From Oscillospiraceae bacterium (GTDB taxonomy: Bacteria > Bacillota > Clostridia > Oscillospirales > Ruminococcaceae), in contig JAFWVK010000115.1 in the NCBI GenBank assembly GCA_017518255.1, positions 1 to 64,000 on the forward strand: a DNA stretch of 64,000 nt, read 5' to 3'. The translations under genes were made by a program, and so were the position numbers. Under the pieces are notes generated by a model. That model made no database searches and was not told where the DNA came from. It saw only the letters and a list, made by a program, of their open reading frames with translations. Below, in pieces: positions 34,908-44,934 of this stretch (its first letter is position 1; every line of letters starts with the position of its first letter).

Positions 34908-35837
34908 ATGATTTGTCCGAATTGCGGAAAAGAAGCCCCCGACAATGCGGTATTCTGCAAGGAATGCGGAAACACGCTGAATACAACAGCACCGCAGCTG
35001 TTTGTACCGCAGGCTCAGCCCGGTACGCCGGGGCAGATGCCCTTTGCTCCGCAGATGCAGCCGGGAATGATGCCGCCGCAGTATGCAGCGCCCGCAAAGC
35101 CCGCTATGGAAACCAAAAATATCATCATCGCACTGATTGTGCTGTTCACGATGGGCTTCCTTCTTCAGGGACTCTTTACCGGAACGATGTTCAAATTCAT
35201 CGGCAAGCCGGACGGCAAGAATGACAAATATGTCGAACAAGGCAGTTATACGTACAACTCCTATTCAATGATAACGCCGTTTATGAATCACTTAGATGCG
35301 GATGAACTGTTGCCGGATGCCCGCAATAACCGCAGCGTCATGTACTATCAGAAGACCCGCAAGGCAACTGCAACATTCATGGATGAGCTTCATGGTGAGG
35401 ATGATGCAGAACTGGTATCCATTGGACTCGGCATCCCGATTTTTATTTCCAGCATCACAATCTTCATTGCCCTGTTTTTCCAGATTATAGCACTGGTACA
35501 TATCTGCCGCAAGAATGAGGAATGGGCATGGAAGCGGATGAAAACCACAAGCATCTGGCTCTTCATTTCAAAGCTGAGCGGTCTGATTTCTGTATTCATC
35601 ATCAAGGGCTGGATGAACAATCTGTCCCAGATGAACAATATTGCGAGAGTAACCAAACTGTATCAGATTTCCCAATTCAATGATATCATGAAGATTGCGC
35701 CGCAGGCATGGATTACCACGGCACTTTGCCTTGCCTGCATGATTGTCTGCATCGTCTTCCGCAGCAAAACCAAGCAGCCGAAGCAGCAGCCTGCTGTGCC
35801 GATGCAGCCGGTTCAGCCAATGATGCCCGTACAGTGA
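34908..35837 (+). CDS. Zinc-ribbon membrane protein with Pro/Gln-rich segments
   Basis: A 309-residue protein. The N terminus is a zinc ribbon (CPNCGKEAPDNAVFCKECG, residues 3-21), then a linker rich in Pro, Gln and Met (about 30-65). Four hydrophobic spans follow, with a polar extracytoplasmic loop after the first. A final Pro/Gln/Met tail repeats the linker's composition. The family is common in Firmicutes but has no assigned function that I know. GAGGAGGA precedes the ATG. A bidirectional terminator follows. Confidence 0.78.
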   Translation: MICPNCGKEAPDNAVFCKECGNTLNTTAPQLFVPQAQPGTPGQMPFAPQMQPGMMPPQYAAPAKPAMETKNIIIALIVLFTMGFLLQGLFTGTMFKFIGKPDGKNDKYVEQGSYTYNSYSMITPFMNHLDADELLPDARNNRSVMYYQKTRKATATFMDELHGEDDAELVSIGLGIPIFISSITIFIALFFQIIALVHICRKNEEWAWKRMKTTSIWLFISKLSGLISVFIIKGWMNNLSQMNNIARVTKLYQISQFNDIMKIAPQAWITTALCLACMIVCIVFRSKTKQPKQQPAVPMQPVQPMMPVQ

Positions 35838-35842
35838 TAAAT

Positions 35843-35878
35843 ATCGGAGCCCCCGCAAAAAAATGCGGGGGCTCCGAT
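35843..35878. terminator. Strong bidirectional terminator
   Basis: ATCGGAGCCCCCGCA pairs perfectly with TGCGGGGGCTCCGAT around a loop of six A. It separates the zinc-ribbon gene (+) from putP (-). Confidence 0.75.
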
Positions 35879-35893
35879 GCTGTGCCGTAAAAA

Positions 35894-37471
35894 TTATGCT
35901 TCCTTCATCAGTGCTTTCACATCGTCATATTCCTTCTGCACCTCTTCCTCCGGCTTGCCGGTCAGCAGTGAAACTGCGATGATTGCGGTCAGAGCGCAGA
36001 TGAATGCGGGCAGGAGCTCGTAAATGTCCCATGCGCCGCCGAGCGGGCGGATGAGGAATTTCCAGATAAAGATCATGGCGCCGCCGACAACAAGACCTGC
36101 TGCCGCGCCCCATTTATTCGAGCGTTTCCAGAAGAGCGCCGTCAGCATAACCGGGCCGAAGGTCGCGCCGAAGCCGCCCCATGCAAACGAAACAACCTGA
36201 AATACCGAACTGTTCTGATCCCATGCGAGAATCACGCCGAGAACTGCAATGACAACCAGTACACCGCGCGCAACGAGCATGGAAGCTTGTTCACTCAGCT
36301 TCACTTTGAAAACGCCCTTCATAATGTTCTCAGACATCGAGGAGGATGCCGCGAGAAGCTGGGAATCGGAGGTAGACATCGTACATGCAAGAATGCCCGC
36401 GAAGATCAGACCGGCGACCAGCGCCGCTGCAAAGCCGTGCTTCGAGAGCAGCTTTGCCATTTCCATTACGACGCTTTCAGAATTGTTGATGACATTGCCG
36501 TCTTTGTCAACACCGGAGAGGGCCTTCATGGTACCGGCTTCTGCCAGACGGTTGCCGATAAATCCGATCAGAATGGCAACGCTCATCGCAATCACAACCC
36601 AGATGCTTGCGATCCGGCGCGAGAGCTTGATCTGCTTCTTGTCCTCAGCAGCCATAAACCGGAGCAGGATATGCGGCATACCGAAGTATCCGAGACCCCA
36701 TGCAAGCGTCGAAACAATCGGCAGGAAGCCGTATTTGACGTTGTAGGTGAAGCTGCCGTCCTCACCGTAGGAGCGGGTCGTCGTCAGATGCAGGTAATCC
36801 GGAATGGCTTTCGCGTTCTCAACAACCTGATCCCAGCCGCCTGCTGTCCGTATGCCGAAAATGACGATAATTGCCAGCGCAGTCGTCATGACGATACTCT
36901 GAATCAGGTCGGTGAAGCTGGCAGCGAGGAAGCCGCCCAGGCTCGTATAAGTAATGATAATCACAGCGCTGATAATCATGGCAACATGATAGTTCCAGCC
37001 GAACAGCGTATGGAACAGCTTGCCGCAGGCACAGAAGCCCGATGCGGTATACGGCACGAAAAAGATCAAAATAATCAGTGCGGAAATACCGGAAAGCATG
37101 TGATGCCTGTCATGATAACGGTCGGAGAAGAAATCCGGAACGGTGATGGAATTAGTCTTCTGCGAATACACACGCAGGCGCTTTGCAACAAAAAGCCAGT
37201 TGAGATAGGTTCCGACGGCAAGACCGATTGCCGTCCAGCCGGCTTCGGCAAGGCCGCAGAGAAAAGCGACACCCGGCAGACCCATGAGCAGCCACGAGCT
37301 CATATCCGATGCCTCTGCGCTCATCGCAGAAACGAACGGACCGAGCTTTCTGCCGCCGAGATAAAAGTCGCTGACGTCCTTGTTCTTCTTGGTAAAAACG
37401 ATGCCGATTGCGACCATACCGCTCAAATACACAATAATTGTAACCAGAATACCGATGATATTGCTTTCCAT
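35894..37471 (-). CDS. putP: Sodium/proline symporter
   Basis: A 525-residue sodium-coupled transporter of the SSS family with about 13 membrane spans. The first is followed by FYLGGRKLGPFVSAMSAEASDMSSW, whose parts GGRKLGP and SAEASDMSSWLLMGLPG are PutP signatures and include sodium-binding residues. It ends in an acidic, Lys-containing tail. AAGGAGG lies before the ATG at 37471. It is 37 bp downstream of fhs on the same strand and may be read from the fhs promoter. Proline is the likely substrate, by close motif agreement. Confidence 0.92.
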   Translation of the reverse strand: MESNIIGILVTIIVYLSGMVAIGIVFTKKNKDVSDFYLGGRKLGPFVSAMSAEASDMSSWLLMGLPGVAFLCGLAEAGWTAIGLAVGTYLNWLFVAKRLRVYSQKTNSITVPDFFSDRYHDRHHMLSGISALIILIFFVPYTASGFCACGKLFHTLFGWNYHVAMIISAVIIITYTSLGGFLAASFTDLIQSIVMTTALAIIVIFGIRTAGGWDQVVENAKAIPDYLHLTTTRSYGEDGSFTYNVKYGFLPIVSTLAWGLGYFGMPHILLRFMAAEDKKQIKLSRRIASIWVVIAMSVAILIGFIGNRLAEAGTMKALSGVDKDGNVINNSESVVMEMAKLLSKHGFAAALVAGLIFAGILACTMSTSDSQLLAASSSMSENIMKGVFKVKLSEQASMLVARGVLVVIAVLGVILAWDQNSSVFQVVSFAWGGFGATFGPVMLTALFWKRSNKWGAAAGLVVGGAMIFIWKFLIRPLGGAWDIYELLPAFICALTAIIAVSLLTGKPEEEVQKEYDDVKALMKEA

Positions 37472-37508
37472 TGCTTCAAATCCTCCTTTTATGTATTCTG
37501 TCAGTCAA

Positions 37509-39176
37509 TCAGAACAGACCGGTAATTCTGCCGTCACAGTCCACGTCGATATTCTCTGCGGCAGGCTTTTTCGGAAGTCCCGGCATCGTCATGATATCGC
37601 CGGTCAGTGCGACAAGGAAACCTGCGCCTGCCGAAACCTTGACATTGCGGATCGTCACGGTAAAATCATCCGGTGCGCCGAGGACATCCTTGTCATCGGT
37701 AAAGCTGTACTGCGTTTTCGCCATGCAGACAGGGAGCCTGTCGAAGCCCAGTGCCGTGAGCTGTGCGATCTGCTTCTGTGCTGCCGGAAGAATGGCGATA
37801 CCCTTTCCGCGGTAGATCTTCTTCACAATTGCCTCGATTTTATCCGGAATCGTTCCGTCCAGATCATAGGCAAAGCGGAAGCCGTTCTTTTCCTCCTCGC
37901 AGAGACGGACAACCTCCTGCGCAAGCGCCTCGCCGCCCTTGCCGCCTTCCGCCCAGACGGTCGAAAGCACAACATTGACACCCAGCTCCCTGCATTTATC
38001 GATGACAAGCTGAATTTCCGCATCCGTATCGGTCGGGAATCGGTTAATTGCGACAACGGAGGGCAGGCAGTAAACCTCTTTGATATTGGAGACATGGCGC
38101 AGCAGATTCGGGAGACCCGCTTCGAGCGCATTCAGGTTTTCCTCAGCCAGTTCGGCTTTTGCGAGGCCGCCGTGCAGCTTCAGCGCACGGACTGTTGCAA
38201 CGATGACAACCGCCGATGGGGTCAGTCCCGCCATGCGGCATTTGATATCGAGGAATTTCTCTGCACCGAGATCGGCGCCGAAGCCTGCTTCCGTAATTGC
38301 ATAATCACCGAGCCGGAGCGCGGTTTTGGTTGCAAGAACAGAATTGCAGCCGTGTGCGATATTGGCAAACGGACCGCCGTGAACCAGCGCGGGCGTGCCC
38401 TCAAGAGTCTGGACAAGATTCGGCTTTAACGCATCCTTGAGCAGGGCGGTCATCGCGCCGACTGCGTGCAGATCGCCGGCGGTCACAGGTTTCTCATCAT
38501 AGGTATATGCGACGACAATCCGGGAAAGCCGCTCCTTGAGGTCACCGATTGAGGTTGCGAGGCAGAAAACTGCCATAATTTCGGACGCAACGGTAATGTC
38601 ATAGCCGTCCTCGCGCGGTACACCGTTGATTCTTCCGCCGAGACCGTCTGCCACATAGCGGAGCTGGCGGTCATTCATATCCACGCAGCGCTTCCATGTG
38701 ATTCTGCGCGGATCAATATTCAGCGCATTTCCCTGATAGATATGGTTGTCCAGCATGGCAGCAAGCAGATTGTTTGCAGCACCGATAGCATGAAAATCGC
38801 CGGTGAAATGCAGATTGATGTCCTCCATCGGGACAACCTGTGCATAGCCGCCGCCGGCAGCGCCGCCCTTGATTCCGAAGACAGGTCCGAGTGACGGTTC
38901 CCGCAGTGCAACCGTGACCTTCTTTCCGATCCGCCGCATTCCGTCTGCCAGACCGATGGTTGTTGTGGTTTTTCCCTCACCGGCAGCCGTAGGATTGATT
39001 GCCGTAACGAGAACCAGTTTCCCCTGCTTCCCGGAGCTGTTCAGTTTTGCAAGGTCAATTTTTGCCTTATACCTTCCGTATTGCTCCAGTGCCTCATCCG
39101 GAATGCCGGCAGCAGCGGCAATTTCCGTAATCGGCTTCATTTCTATGGACTGTGCTATTTCAATATCCGTAAGCAT
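37509..39176 (-). CDS. fhs: Formate--tetrahydrofolate ligase
   Basis: Makes 10-formyltetrahydrofolate from formate, ATP and tetrahydrofolate, feeding purine and one-carbon metabolism. The 555-residue protein has the family's ATP loop [13 protein letters not shown] near residues 64-76 and the signature region [20 protein letters not shown]. The length equals the usual 555-560. GGAGG precedes the ATG, and a near-consensus promoter lies about 60 bp upstream. Confidence 0.97.
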   Translation of the reverse strand: MLTDIEIAQSIEMKPITEIAAAAGIPDEALEQYGRYKAKIDLAKLNSSGKQGKLVLVTAINPTAAGEGKTTTTIGLADGMRRIGKKVTVALREPSLGPVFGIKGGAAGGGYAQVVPMEDINLHFTGDFHAIGAANNLLAAMLDNHIYQGNALNIDPRRITWKRCVDMNDRQLRYVADGLGGRINGVPREDGYDITVASEIMAVFCLATSIGDLKERLSRIVVAYTYDEKPVTAGDLHAVGAMTALLKDALKPNLVQTLEGTPALVHGGPFANIAHGCNSVLATKTALRLGDYAITEAGFGADLGAEKFLDIKCRMAGLTPSAVVIVATVRALKLHGGLAKAELAEENLNALEAGLPNLLRHVSNIKEVYCLPSVVAINRFPTDTDAEIQLVIDKCRELGVNVVLSTVWAEGGKGGEALAQEVVRLCEEEKNGFRFAYDLDGTIPDKIEAIVKKIYRGKGIAILPAAQKQIAQLTALGFDRLPVCMAKTQYSFTDDKDVLGAPDDFTVTIRNVKVSAGAGFLVALTGDIMTMPGLPKKPAAENIDVDCDGRITGLF

Positions 39177-39224
39177 ATGCGTTCCTCCTGTCGGTATTTC
39201 TGCTGTCTGAGCAGATACATGTTC

Positions 39225-39253
39225 AGTATAACATATTTTAGTGCGTTTGTCAA
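39225..39253 (-). promoter_or_regulatory. Sigma-A promoter of fhs
   Basis: On the - strand TTGACA (39253-39248), 17 bp and TATACT (39230-39225). The leader is only about 40 nt, too short for a folate riboswitch. Confidence 0.82.
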
Positions 39254-39289
39254 TTTTTTACTGTGTATTTGGTTCTGAAAAACAGGATA

Positions 39290-39318
39290 TTGCATTCTGC
39301 TGCGAAATGTGGTATGAT
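39290..39318 (+). promoter_or_regulatory. Sigma-A promoter of rnr
   Basis: TTGCAT (39290-39295), 17 bp and TATGAT (39313-39318). It lies back to back with the fhs promoter. Confidence 0.68.
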
Positions 39319-39371
39319 GTAATTACAGAAAAGTGTCCGTAAAGAAACGGATTCAAAAAAGGGGGTATACT

Positions 39372-41570
39372 ATGGCAAAGCGAGCCTATGCGCATAAAAC
39401 CCGCCGCGCAACGAAAAAGAGCGAGAGGGAACGGAAATCGGCAGAATCCGCACTGTCCGTGAAAGTTGATGAAGAACAGGTGCAGCATTTCCGGAACCGG
39501 ATTACGGTTTTTCTGCGGAAGGCAAACGGAAGACCGGTTTCCCGCGCAGACCTTGCCTCGAAATGCCGCGGGCGGGGAAAGGCTGCCTATCTGCACGCGC
39601 TTGCAGGACTGTGCAAAGAGGGCGAAATCGCAGAGCGTCGCAGCGGATTTGTGCTTGCGGAGGCAGCCGGAATGATTCGTGCGACTGTTTCCCGTATTCA
39701 AAGAACCTTCGGCTTTGCCGTTCCGGAGGCAGGCGGCGCGGAGCTGTTCATTCCCGGAAGGGAGCTGAAAGGCGCGCTGCCGGGCGATCTGGTTTTGCTT
39801 CAGCCGAACCCTGCCCAGGACGATACACCGGAAGCCTCTGTCGTGACGGTCATCCGCGAAGCCTCTCCGCAGATTTCCGGTGTTCTGATTGCAGATGAGG
39901 GGGAGCTTCGCTTCCTTTCCGACAAACTCAGCAGCCGTCCGCTGAAAATTGCCGAACCGAACGGCTGGGGCGCCCATATCGGCGAAAAGGCGATTGCCGA
40001 GGTTGTGCATCGCGGCGACCGGCATTCCCGCCACATTGTACGCATTTTGCAGACGCTCGGCAGTGCGGAGTCTGCGCGTGCCTGCGCGGAGGCACTGGTT
40101 GCCGTCAGCGGCGCACCGACTGAGTTTTCTCCGGCAGCCCTGAGCGAAGCGGAAGCGCTTGCCGCAATGGGTGTAACCGAAGCCGATCTTGCCGGCAGAC
40201 TGGATCTGCGTGATAATGCGGAAGCGGTCTTTACAATTGACGGCTTTGATGCAAAAGATCTCGACGATGCGATTTCGGTTTCCAGAACCGGAACCGGCTA
40301 CCGCCTCGGCGTGCATATTGCCGATGTATCGCATTACGTTAAGCCGAATTCTGCACTGGATGAAGATGCAATTGCACGCGGAACCAGCATTTACTATGCG
40401 GATCAGGTAATTCCGATGCTGCCAAAAGCGCTCAGCAACGGAATCTGCTCTTTGCATCCGGGTGTTGACCGTCTGACTTTTTCCGCACTTCTGGAACTGG
40501 ATGAAACCGGAGAAATTGTTCAGTACCGCTTCGCAAAAACCGTTATCCGTTCTGTTGTCAAGGGTGTATACCGCGAGGTCAATGCAATTTTCGACGGCAC
40601 GGCATCCCCTGAAACCGAAGAAAAATATGCACCTGTCCGGGAGTCGCTGCTTTTGCTGGACGAACTCCGCGAACTTCGCCTTGCCGCACGGAAGAAGCGC
40701 GGAGCTCCTGCAATTGAAACGGAAGAAAGCGCGTTTCAGCTCGACGAAAACGGAATCTGCACCGGTGTGGCTGCCAGAACGCGCGGCAGGGGTGAAGAAC
40801 TGATTGAAGAATGTATGCTGCTCGCAAATGAAGCAGCAGCAAGACTTGCACGGGAGCAGCGGCTGCCGTTTGTATACCGTGTGCATGCAAAGCCGCCGGA
40901 GGAAAAGGTTCTGCGGCTCACAGAGCTGCTGAACCGTCTGAATCTTCCGCACCCGCAGCTTGATCTGCCGAAGCCGCGTGACTATGCGCAGATTCTGAAA
41001 AATGCCGAAGGAACCGATCTGAAACTGGCGATTCATCAGCTCGTACTGCGCAGCATGGCAAAGGCAGACTATGAAACAGAACCGGCGGGGCATTTCGGTC
41101 TGGCACTCAGCGACTATACGCATTTCACCTCGCCGATCCGGCGCTATCCCGATCTTGCGATTCACCGGATTCTGTCGCTGTGGCTCTCCGGCGAGCAGAA
41201 TGAGAATCTCCGGCAGTTTGCACAGGCGGCGGCAGCAGCGGGTACTGTTACAGAGCAGCGTGCCTTACAGCTGGAGCGCGACTGCGATGACCGTTACTGT
41301 GCGGAATGGGCAAAGCAGCATATCGGGGAAACCTTTGACGGAACCGTATCAGGCGTATCAGAAACCGGCGTTTACGTCATGCTGCCCAATACCGTTGAGG
41401 GATTGATCCTGCCCGATGCACTTCCGCCCGATGATTATGACAGCGACGGATTCTATTCGCTTCATGCAGCCGGAAGCGGCAAAACCTATACGCTGGGTAT
41501 GGCAATCCGCGTGACCTGCGTCCGCTCGGACATCAACAGCGGAAATATTGACTTTGAACCGGCAAATTAA
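39372..41570 (+). CDS. rnr: Ribonuclease R
   Basis: A 3'-5' exoribonuclease of the RNB family that degrades structured RNA. The 732-residue protein starts with a basic tail (about 1-30) and a winged-helix-like region. Cold-shock type domains follow. The RNB domain has the metal-binding signature FDAKDLDDAISV (near residue 298). The C-terminal S1 domain contains FDGTVSGVSETGVYVMLPN. The ATG at 39372 is preferred because AAGGGGG is upstream at the right distance. An in-frame GTG at 39333 would add 13 residues and lies very close to the promoter. Confidence 0.94.
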   Translation: MAKRAYAHKTRRATKKSERERKSAESALSVKVDEEQVQHFRNRITVFLRKANGRPVSRADLASKCRGRGKAAYLHALAGLCKEGEIAERRSGFVLAEAAGMIRATVSRIQRTFGFAVPEAGGAELFIPGRELKGALPGDLVLLQPNPAQDDTPEASVVTVIREASPQISGVLIADEGELRFLSDKLSSRPLKIAEPNGWGAHIGEKAIAEVVHRGDRHSRHIVRILQTLGSAESARACAEALVAVSGAPTEFSPAALSEAEALAAMGVTEADLAGRLDLRDNAEAVFTIDGFDAKDLDDAISVSRTGTGYRLGVHIADVSHYVKPNSALDEDAIARGTSIYYADQVIPMLPKALSNGICSLHPGVDRLTFSALLELDETGEIVQYRFAKTVIRSVVKGVYREVNAIFDGTASPETEEKYAPVRESLLLLDELRELRLAARKKRGAPAIETEESAFQLDENGICTGVAARTRGRGEELIEECMLLANEAAARLAREQRLPFVYRVHAKPPEEKVLRLTELLNRLNLPHPQLDLPKPRDYAQILKNAEGTDLKLAIHQLVLRSMAKADYETEPAGHFGLALSDYTHFTSPIRRYPDLAIHRILSLWLSGEQNENLRQFAQAAAAAGTVTEQRALQLERDCDDRYCAEWAKQHIGETFDGTVSGVSETGVYVMLPNTVEGLILPDALPPDDYDSDGFYSLHAAGSGKTYTLGMAIRVTCVRSDINSGNIDFEPAN

Positions 41571-41639
41571 CGGAACACTGCATAAAGCCGCCGTTTCGTG
41601 GCATTCTGAAAGATGAATACCATGAAAGGCGGTTTTGTG

Positions 41640-42788
41640 ATGCAATGGCTGAGTGAAGAAACAAGCTGGCTGATTCCGGAGCCGGAGATGCTCTCCGGCG
41701 CAGCGCTTACACCGGAATCTCTGATGCAGCTCGGTGCGGGAATGGCTCACGCAGCACCGGGCTGTATGATCGGTTCTTCGGAGGGCGGTTATGCCCGTGC
41801 GTGTGCGATGCAGATTTGCAGCGGCGCTGCTGCGGCAGGCGGTGCGGCGGTTTTGCTTCCGGAATGTACCGCCGGAGAACTGGGAACCGCTTCGCTGCAC
41901 ACATCATGCCGTGTTCTGGCTTACTGCTCGGAGAACGGAGTTTCTCTGTTTTCCCGCGGGCTGCTGCCCCTGACTGCCGGACAGGAGCAAATCATCCGGA
42001 GCAGCAGCCGGCAGTGGATGAACAGAACAGAATTCGGCAGCATCACGGACGGTTCTGCTCTGCGGCAGTTTTACCGGAACCGTCTGAAGGCAAGGCTGCC
42101 GGAAAATATGCCTGCACGCATCAGAACGGAAACCGGTCTGATGCGGCTGAAAAAGCTGCTTGATCCGCTTATGCACGGCGGCAGCGGGGACTGTCTGACC
42201 CTGCAAATCTCACGCGACGGCAGGCGTGCTTCCGTTTATTCGGAGAAATACGGTTGGTTTTTCTATGAAAAGCTGCTTCTGATGGTCAGTCTTGTCTATC
42301 TGGAGCAGGAGGATATCGCACTGCCCTACTGGCTGCCGCAGATTGCGGAACATCTTGCAGAAAAAAACGGAAGGCAGGTTTTCCGCTATGCATCGCATCC
42401 GGACGGCGGCGATACCGAAGCACGGGCGCTGGCGGTTCGGCAAGGCTTCACGCTCGACGGCGCGCTGCTCTGCGCAGATTTTCTGCGCTTTCATGCGGAG
42501 CTCAGACCGAATCTGAGCCGCTGGGCAAAGGAAATACCGGATTTCTGCACGGTTCGCCGCGTGCTGTCGGCTGACCGTGCTGCAAAAACAGCGACAAGAT
42601 GTGCAGCGCAGATGAAGACAGTCAGGACGCCGGAAGGCATCCGCGCAAAGGATGAACGCGGAACGGCTTTGCTGCATCCTGTCCGCAGCGGAAAAACCTA
42701 TTCCCTGATGATTGAGGCAGCGAATATGGAGCTGGCGCAGGAGCTTGCCGCCGATCTCACAGCGTTTGATGATTCCCGTATCGAATGA
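41640..42788 (+). CDS. Uncharacterised protein, possibly a degenerate phosphohexomutase
   Basis: A 382-residue soluble protein that I do not recognise with certainty. The first domain (CMIGSSEGGYARACAMQI, then GAAAAGGAAVLLPEC) recalls domain I of phosphoglucomutase/GlmM proteins, where a GxDxR loop is followed by helices and a VxxLG strand. The catalytic Ser motif (TASHNP) is absent. Its place seems to be taken by SENGVSLFSRG. The last 50 residues (IRAKDERGTALLHP...GKTYSLMIEA) recall the family's domain IV. The ATG at 41640 has AAAGGCGG upstream; an ATG at 41613 is an alternative. It follows rnr by 69 bp on the same strand. Confidence 0.6.
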   Translation: MQWLSEETSWLIPEPEMLSGAALTPESLMQLGAGMAHAAPGCMIGSSEGGYARACAMQICSGAAAAGGAAVLLPECTAGELGTASLHTSCRVLAYCSENGVSLFSRGLLPLTAGQEQIIRSSSRQWMNRTEFGSITDGSALRQFYRNRLKARLPENMPARIRTETGLMRLKKLLDPLMHGGSGDCLTLQISRDGRRASVYSEKYGWFFYEKLLLMVSLVYLEQEDIALPYWLPQIAEHLAEKNGRQVFRYASHPDGGDTEARALAVRQGFTLDGALLCADFLRFHAELRPNLSRWAKEIPDFCTVRRVLSADRAAKTATRCAAQMKTVRTPEGIRAKDERGTALLHPVRSGKTYSLMIEAANMELAQELAADLTAFDDSRIE

Positions 42789-42794
42789 CAGCGA

Positions 42795-42822
42795 AACCCC
42801 CCGCACATTCTGTGCGGGGGTT
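42795..42822. terminator. Bidirectional terminator after the phosphohexomutase-like gene
   Basis: AACCCCCCGCACA pairs with TGTGCGGGGGTT around TTC. It lies between converging genes, five bases after the + strand stop. Confidence 0.68.
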
Positions 42823-42840
42823 CAGCATACTGTTCATAAA

Positions 42841-44934
42841 TCATGATGAAGGCGTTTCCGCCTGAATGCCCCTTGTAAACGGTGAAGGCTTCTGACAGGG
42901 TTTGCCCTCCAGATATGCCGCCGTGACCGCTTCGACGCGCTCCGGCGATTCATCCGTCATCGCAAGCAGCGCATACCCCGCATTCCGGAACACAGCCGGA
43001 CGGTCAGCAAGCCAGACCGCTGCCGAATTGAACAGTTCGGCATAATCCGGCGCATCGGTATACCGCGTGCAGTCGGTATAGACCGCGGCACCTTTCCGGT
43101 CCCTCAGCATATGTCTGCAATTTTTACATCCGACCTGCGCCGATACCGGGCAGTTTCGCGTCAGCATCAGAGGCAGTCTGCCGTAGGCAAAGATTCCTGC
43201 GGGCACGGGCGAATCCGGATATTCCGCACGCGGAAGCTCCGGCGGAATCAGAAGATCGGCAAGCCCGTGTCCGGCAAGCGCTGCGCAGGCAAAGCTGTTT
43301 GCGGCGTGCATTCCGAGCATACCGTGCAGCGTAAAGCCGAGCGACTGCCCGACTGTGATATCTCCGGGCTGCTGCACTCCGAGATGCGTATAGCCAAGTA
43401 ATTTCGCTTTTTTCAGCATTTCCGTGACTTTTTCTTCATCACAGACAAACCGCGGCGGCAGCAGAATACAGCGTTCCGGCGGGAACGGCTGATCTGCCTG
43501 TATTGCCGGTTCTGCAAGATTCAGCGGCAGCAGCAGAAATGCGATTCTGTCGGCAAATTGCTGTATTTGGCTGAGCTGAGAGAGCCTGCGGATTTGCAGG
43601 CGGAATTCCTTTTTCTCCGACTGCCTGAGATGCTCCGGAACAGACGGCACGGGATCCAGTCGGTGTTTCGGTGAATTACTGCGGATGATGCAGGCGTCCA
43701 TCTCGGAAACAGCACTTCTCCGCATCGCATTGAGCGCCGCTGCGGAAAGCATCAGTCCGTCCTCTGTATCTGCGGTGACCGTGCCGGCAGTATAGACTGT
43801 ATCTCCGAGTTTTTTGAAGCTCTGTTCCAGCTGCGGCAATGCAGTCGGACGGTTCAGGGCAGATGCCGGAATGTCTCCCCTTACGGTAACACTGTGACCG
43901 AAGCGGTCGGAAACAGTCAGTTCTGCCGGCTCACCGGCTCGCAGTGTATAGCAGGCATCCAATACTGCGTATTTCCGCGGCTTCTGATAAGTCTCGCGGA
44001 GCGGTGACAGCACCGCCTGTGCTGCCGTAACATCCTCTTTCCGGCGCGTACCGAACATATCCTTCCGCAGACCGGTATAATACCCGTCCGTAAATCCGCT
44101 GCGCGAAAAGACGGCACGCAGCGTATCCGTCCGGATCTGAATGCCCGAAAGTGCCTCTCTGCAAGCCGTTACTGCGGCAGCGACATATTCCGGGCGCTTC
44201 ATTCTCCCCTCGATTTTCAGCGAATGCACGCCGGCTTCACAGATTTCTGCCAGATGCGAAACCAAAGACATATCCTTCAGTGAAAGCGCACAGTAATCCT
44301 TCCGGCGCTCATCTGCCGTAAACGGCAGACGGCAGGGCTGCGCACAGACACCGCGGTTTGCAGAACGGCCTCCCATTGCCGCTGACATCAGACATTGACC
44401 GGATACACACATACAGTGCGCTCCGTGAACAAATGCCTCAACCTCGATCCCGCACCGTTCCGCTTCGCGGCAGAGTGCCGCAAGCTGTGTCCGTGAGAGC
44501 TCGCGTGCCGCCACAACACGGCAAAAGCCCGCCTGCTTTGCAAACTGAACGCCGGCGGGCGTGTGTACGGTCAATTGTGTGGATGCATGAAGACGAAGCG
44601 TCGGGCAGCGCTTTGCAATATACGCCGCTGCTCCGAGATCCTGTACGATACAGCCGTCTGCGCCGATTTCGGCAGCAGTTTCCAGAAGGGCATCCAGCGA
44701 GGGAAATTCGCTGTTGAAAATCAGCGTATTGATTGCGAGATACAGCTTTGCTCCGGCAAGATGACAGGCATCCGCTGCCTGCCGCAGTCCCTCCCGGTTA
44801 AAGTTCTCGGCATTTGCGCGTGCAGAAAACTGCTTTGCACCGAGATAGACGGCATCTGCACCGCAGCGCAGTGCCGCTGTCAGTGCCTCCGGACTGCCTG
44901 CGGGGGCAAGCAGTTCCGTGTTTGCTGCGGTCAT
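42841..44934 (-). CDS. U32 family peptidase-like protein (RlhA-like)
   Basis: A 697-residue protein of the U32 family with two halves. The N-terminal half starts LLAPAGSPEALTAALRCGADAVYLG. It carries the U32 signature EAFVHGAHCMCVSGQCLMS, followed by NRGVCAQPCR, with Cys that may bind an iron-sulfur cluster. The C-terminal half has the DUF3656-type region. Members of this length in E. coli (RlhA) hydroxylate a cytidine of 23S rRNA rather than cut protein. A role in RNA modification is therefore as likely as proteolysis. The ATG overlaps the stop of zapA by ATGA. Confidence 0.88.
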   Translation of the reverse strand: MTAANTELLAPAGSPEALTAALRCGADAVYLGAKQFSARANAENFNREGLRQAADACHLAGAKLYLAINTLIFNSEFPSLDALLETAAEIGADGCIVQDLGAAAYIAKRCPTLRLHASTQLTVHTPAGVQFAKQAGFCRVVAARELSRTQLAALCREAERCGIEVEAFVHGAHCMCVSGQCLMSAAMGGRSANRGVCAQPCRLPFTADERRKDYCALSLKDMSLVSHLAEICEAGVHSLKIEGRMKRPEYVAAAVTACREALSGIQIRTDTLRAVFSRSGFTDGYYTGLRKDMFGTRRKEDVTAAQAVLSPLRETYQKPRKYAVLDACYTLRAGEPAELTVSDRFGHSVTVRGDIPASALNRPTALPQLEQSFKKLGDTVYTAGTVTADTEDGLMLSAAALNAMRRSAVSEMDACIIRSNSPKHRLDPVPSVPEHLRQSEKKEFRLQIRRLSQLSQIQQFADRIAFLLLPLNLAEPAIQADQPFPPERCILLPPRFVCDEEKVTEMLKKAKLLGYTHLGVQQPGDITVGQSLGFTLHGMLGMHAANSFACAALAGHGLADLLIPPELPRAEYPDSPVPAGIFAYGRLPLMLTRNCPVSAQVGCKNCRHMLRDRKGAAVYTDCTRYTDAPDYAELFNSAAVWLADRPAVFRNAGYALLAMTDESPERVEAVTAAYLEGKPCQKPSPFTRGIQAETPSS

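Noticed and set aside
36287-37525. A 412-codon open frame opposite putP
   Set aside because: Shadow frame, rich in Arg, Asn and His as expected for an antisense reading of a membrane protein.
39177-39224. A folate riboswitch before fhs
   Set aside because: The leader is only about 40 nt and shows no fitting structure.
39258-41165. A 635-codon open frame opposite RNase R
   Set aside because: Antisense to a clear rnr gene; composition rich in Arg and Cys with no recognisable domain.
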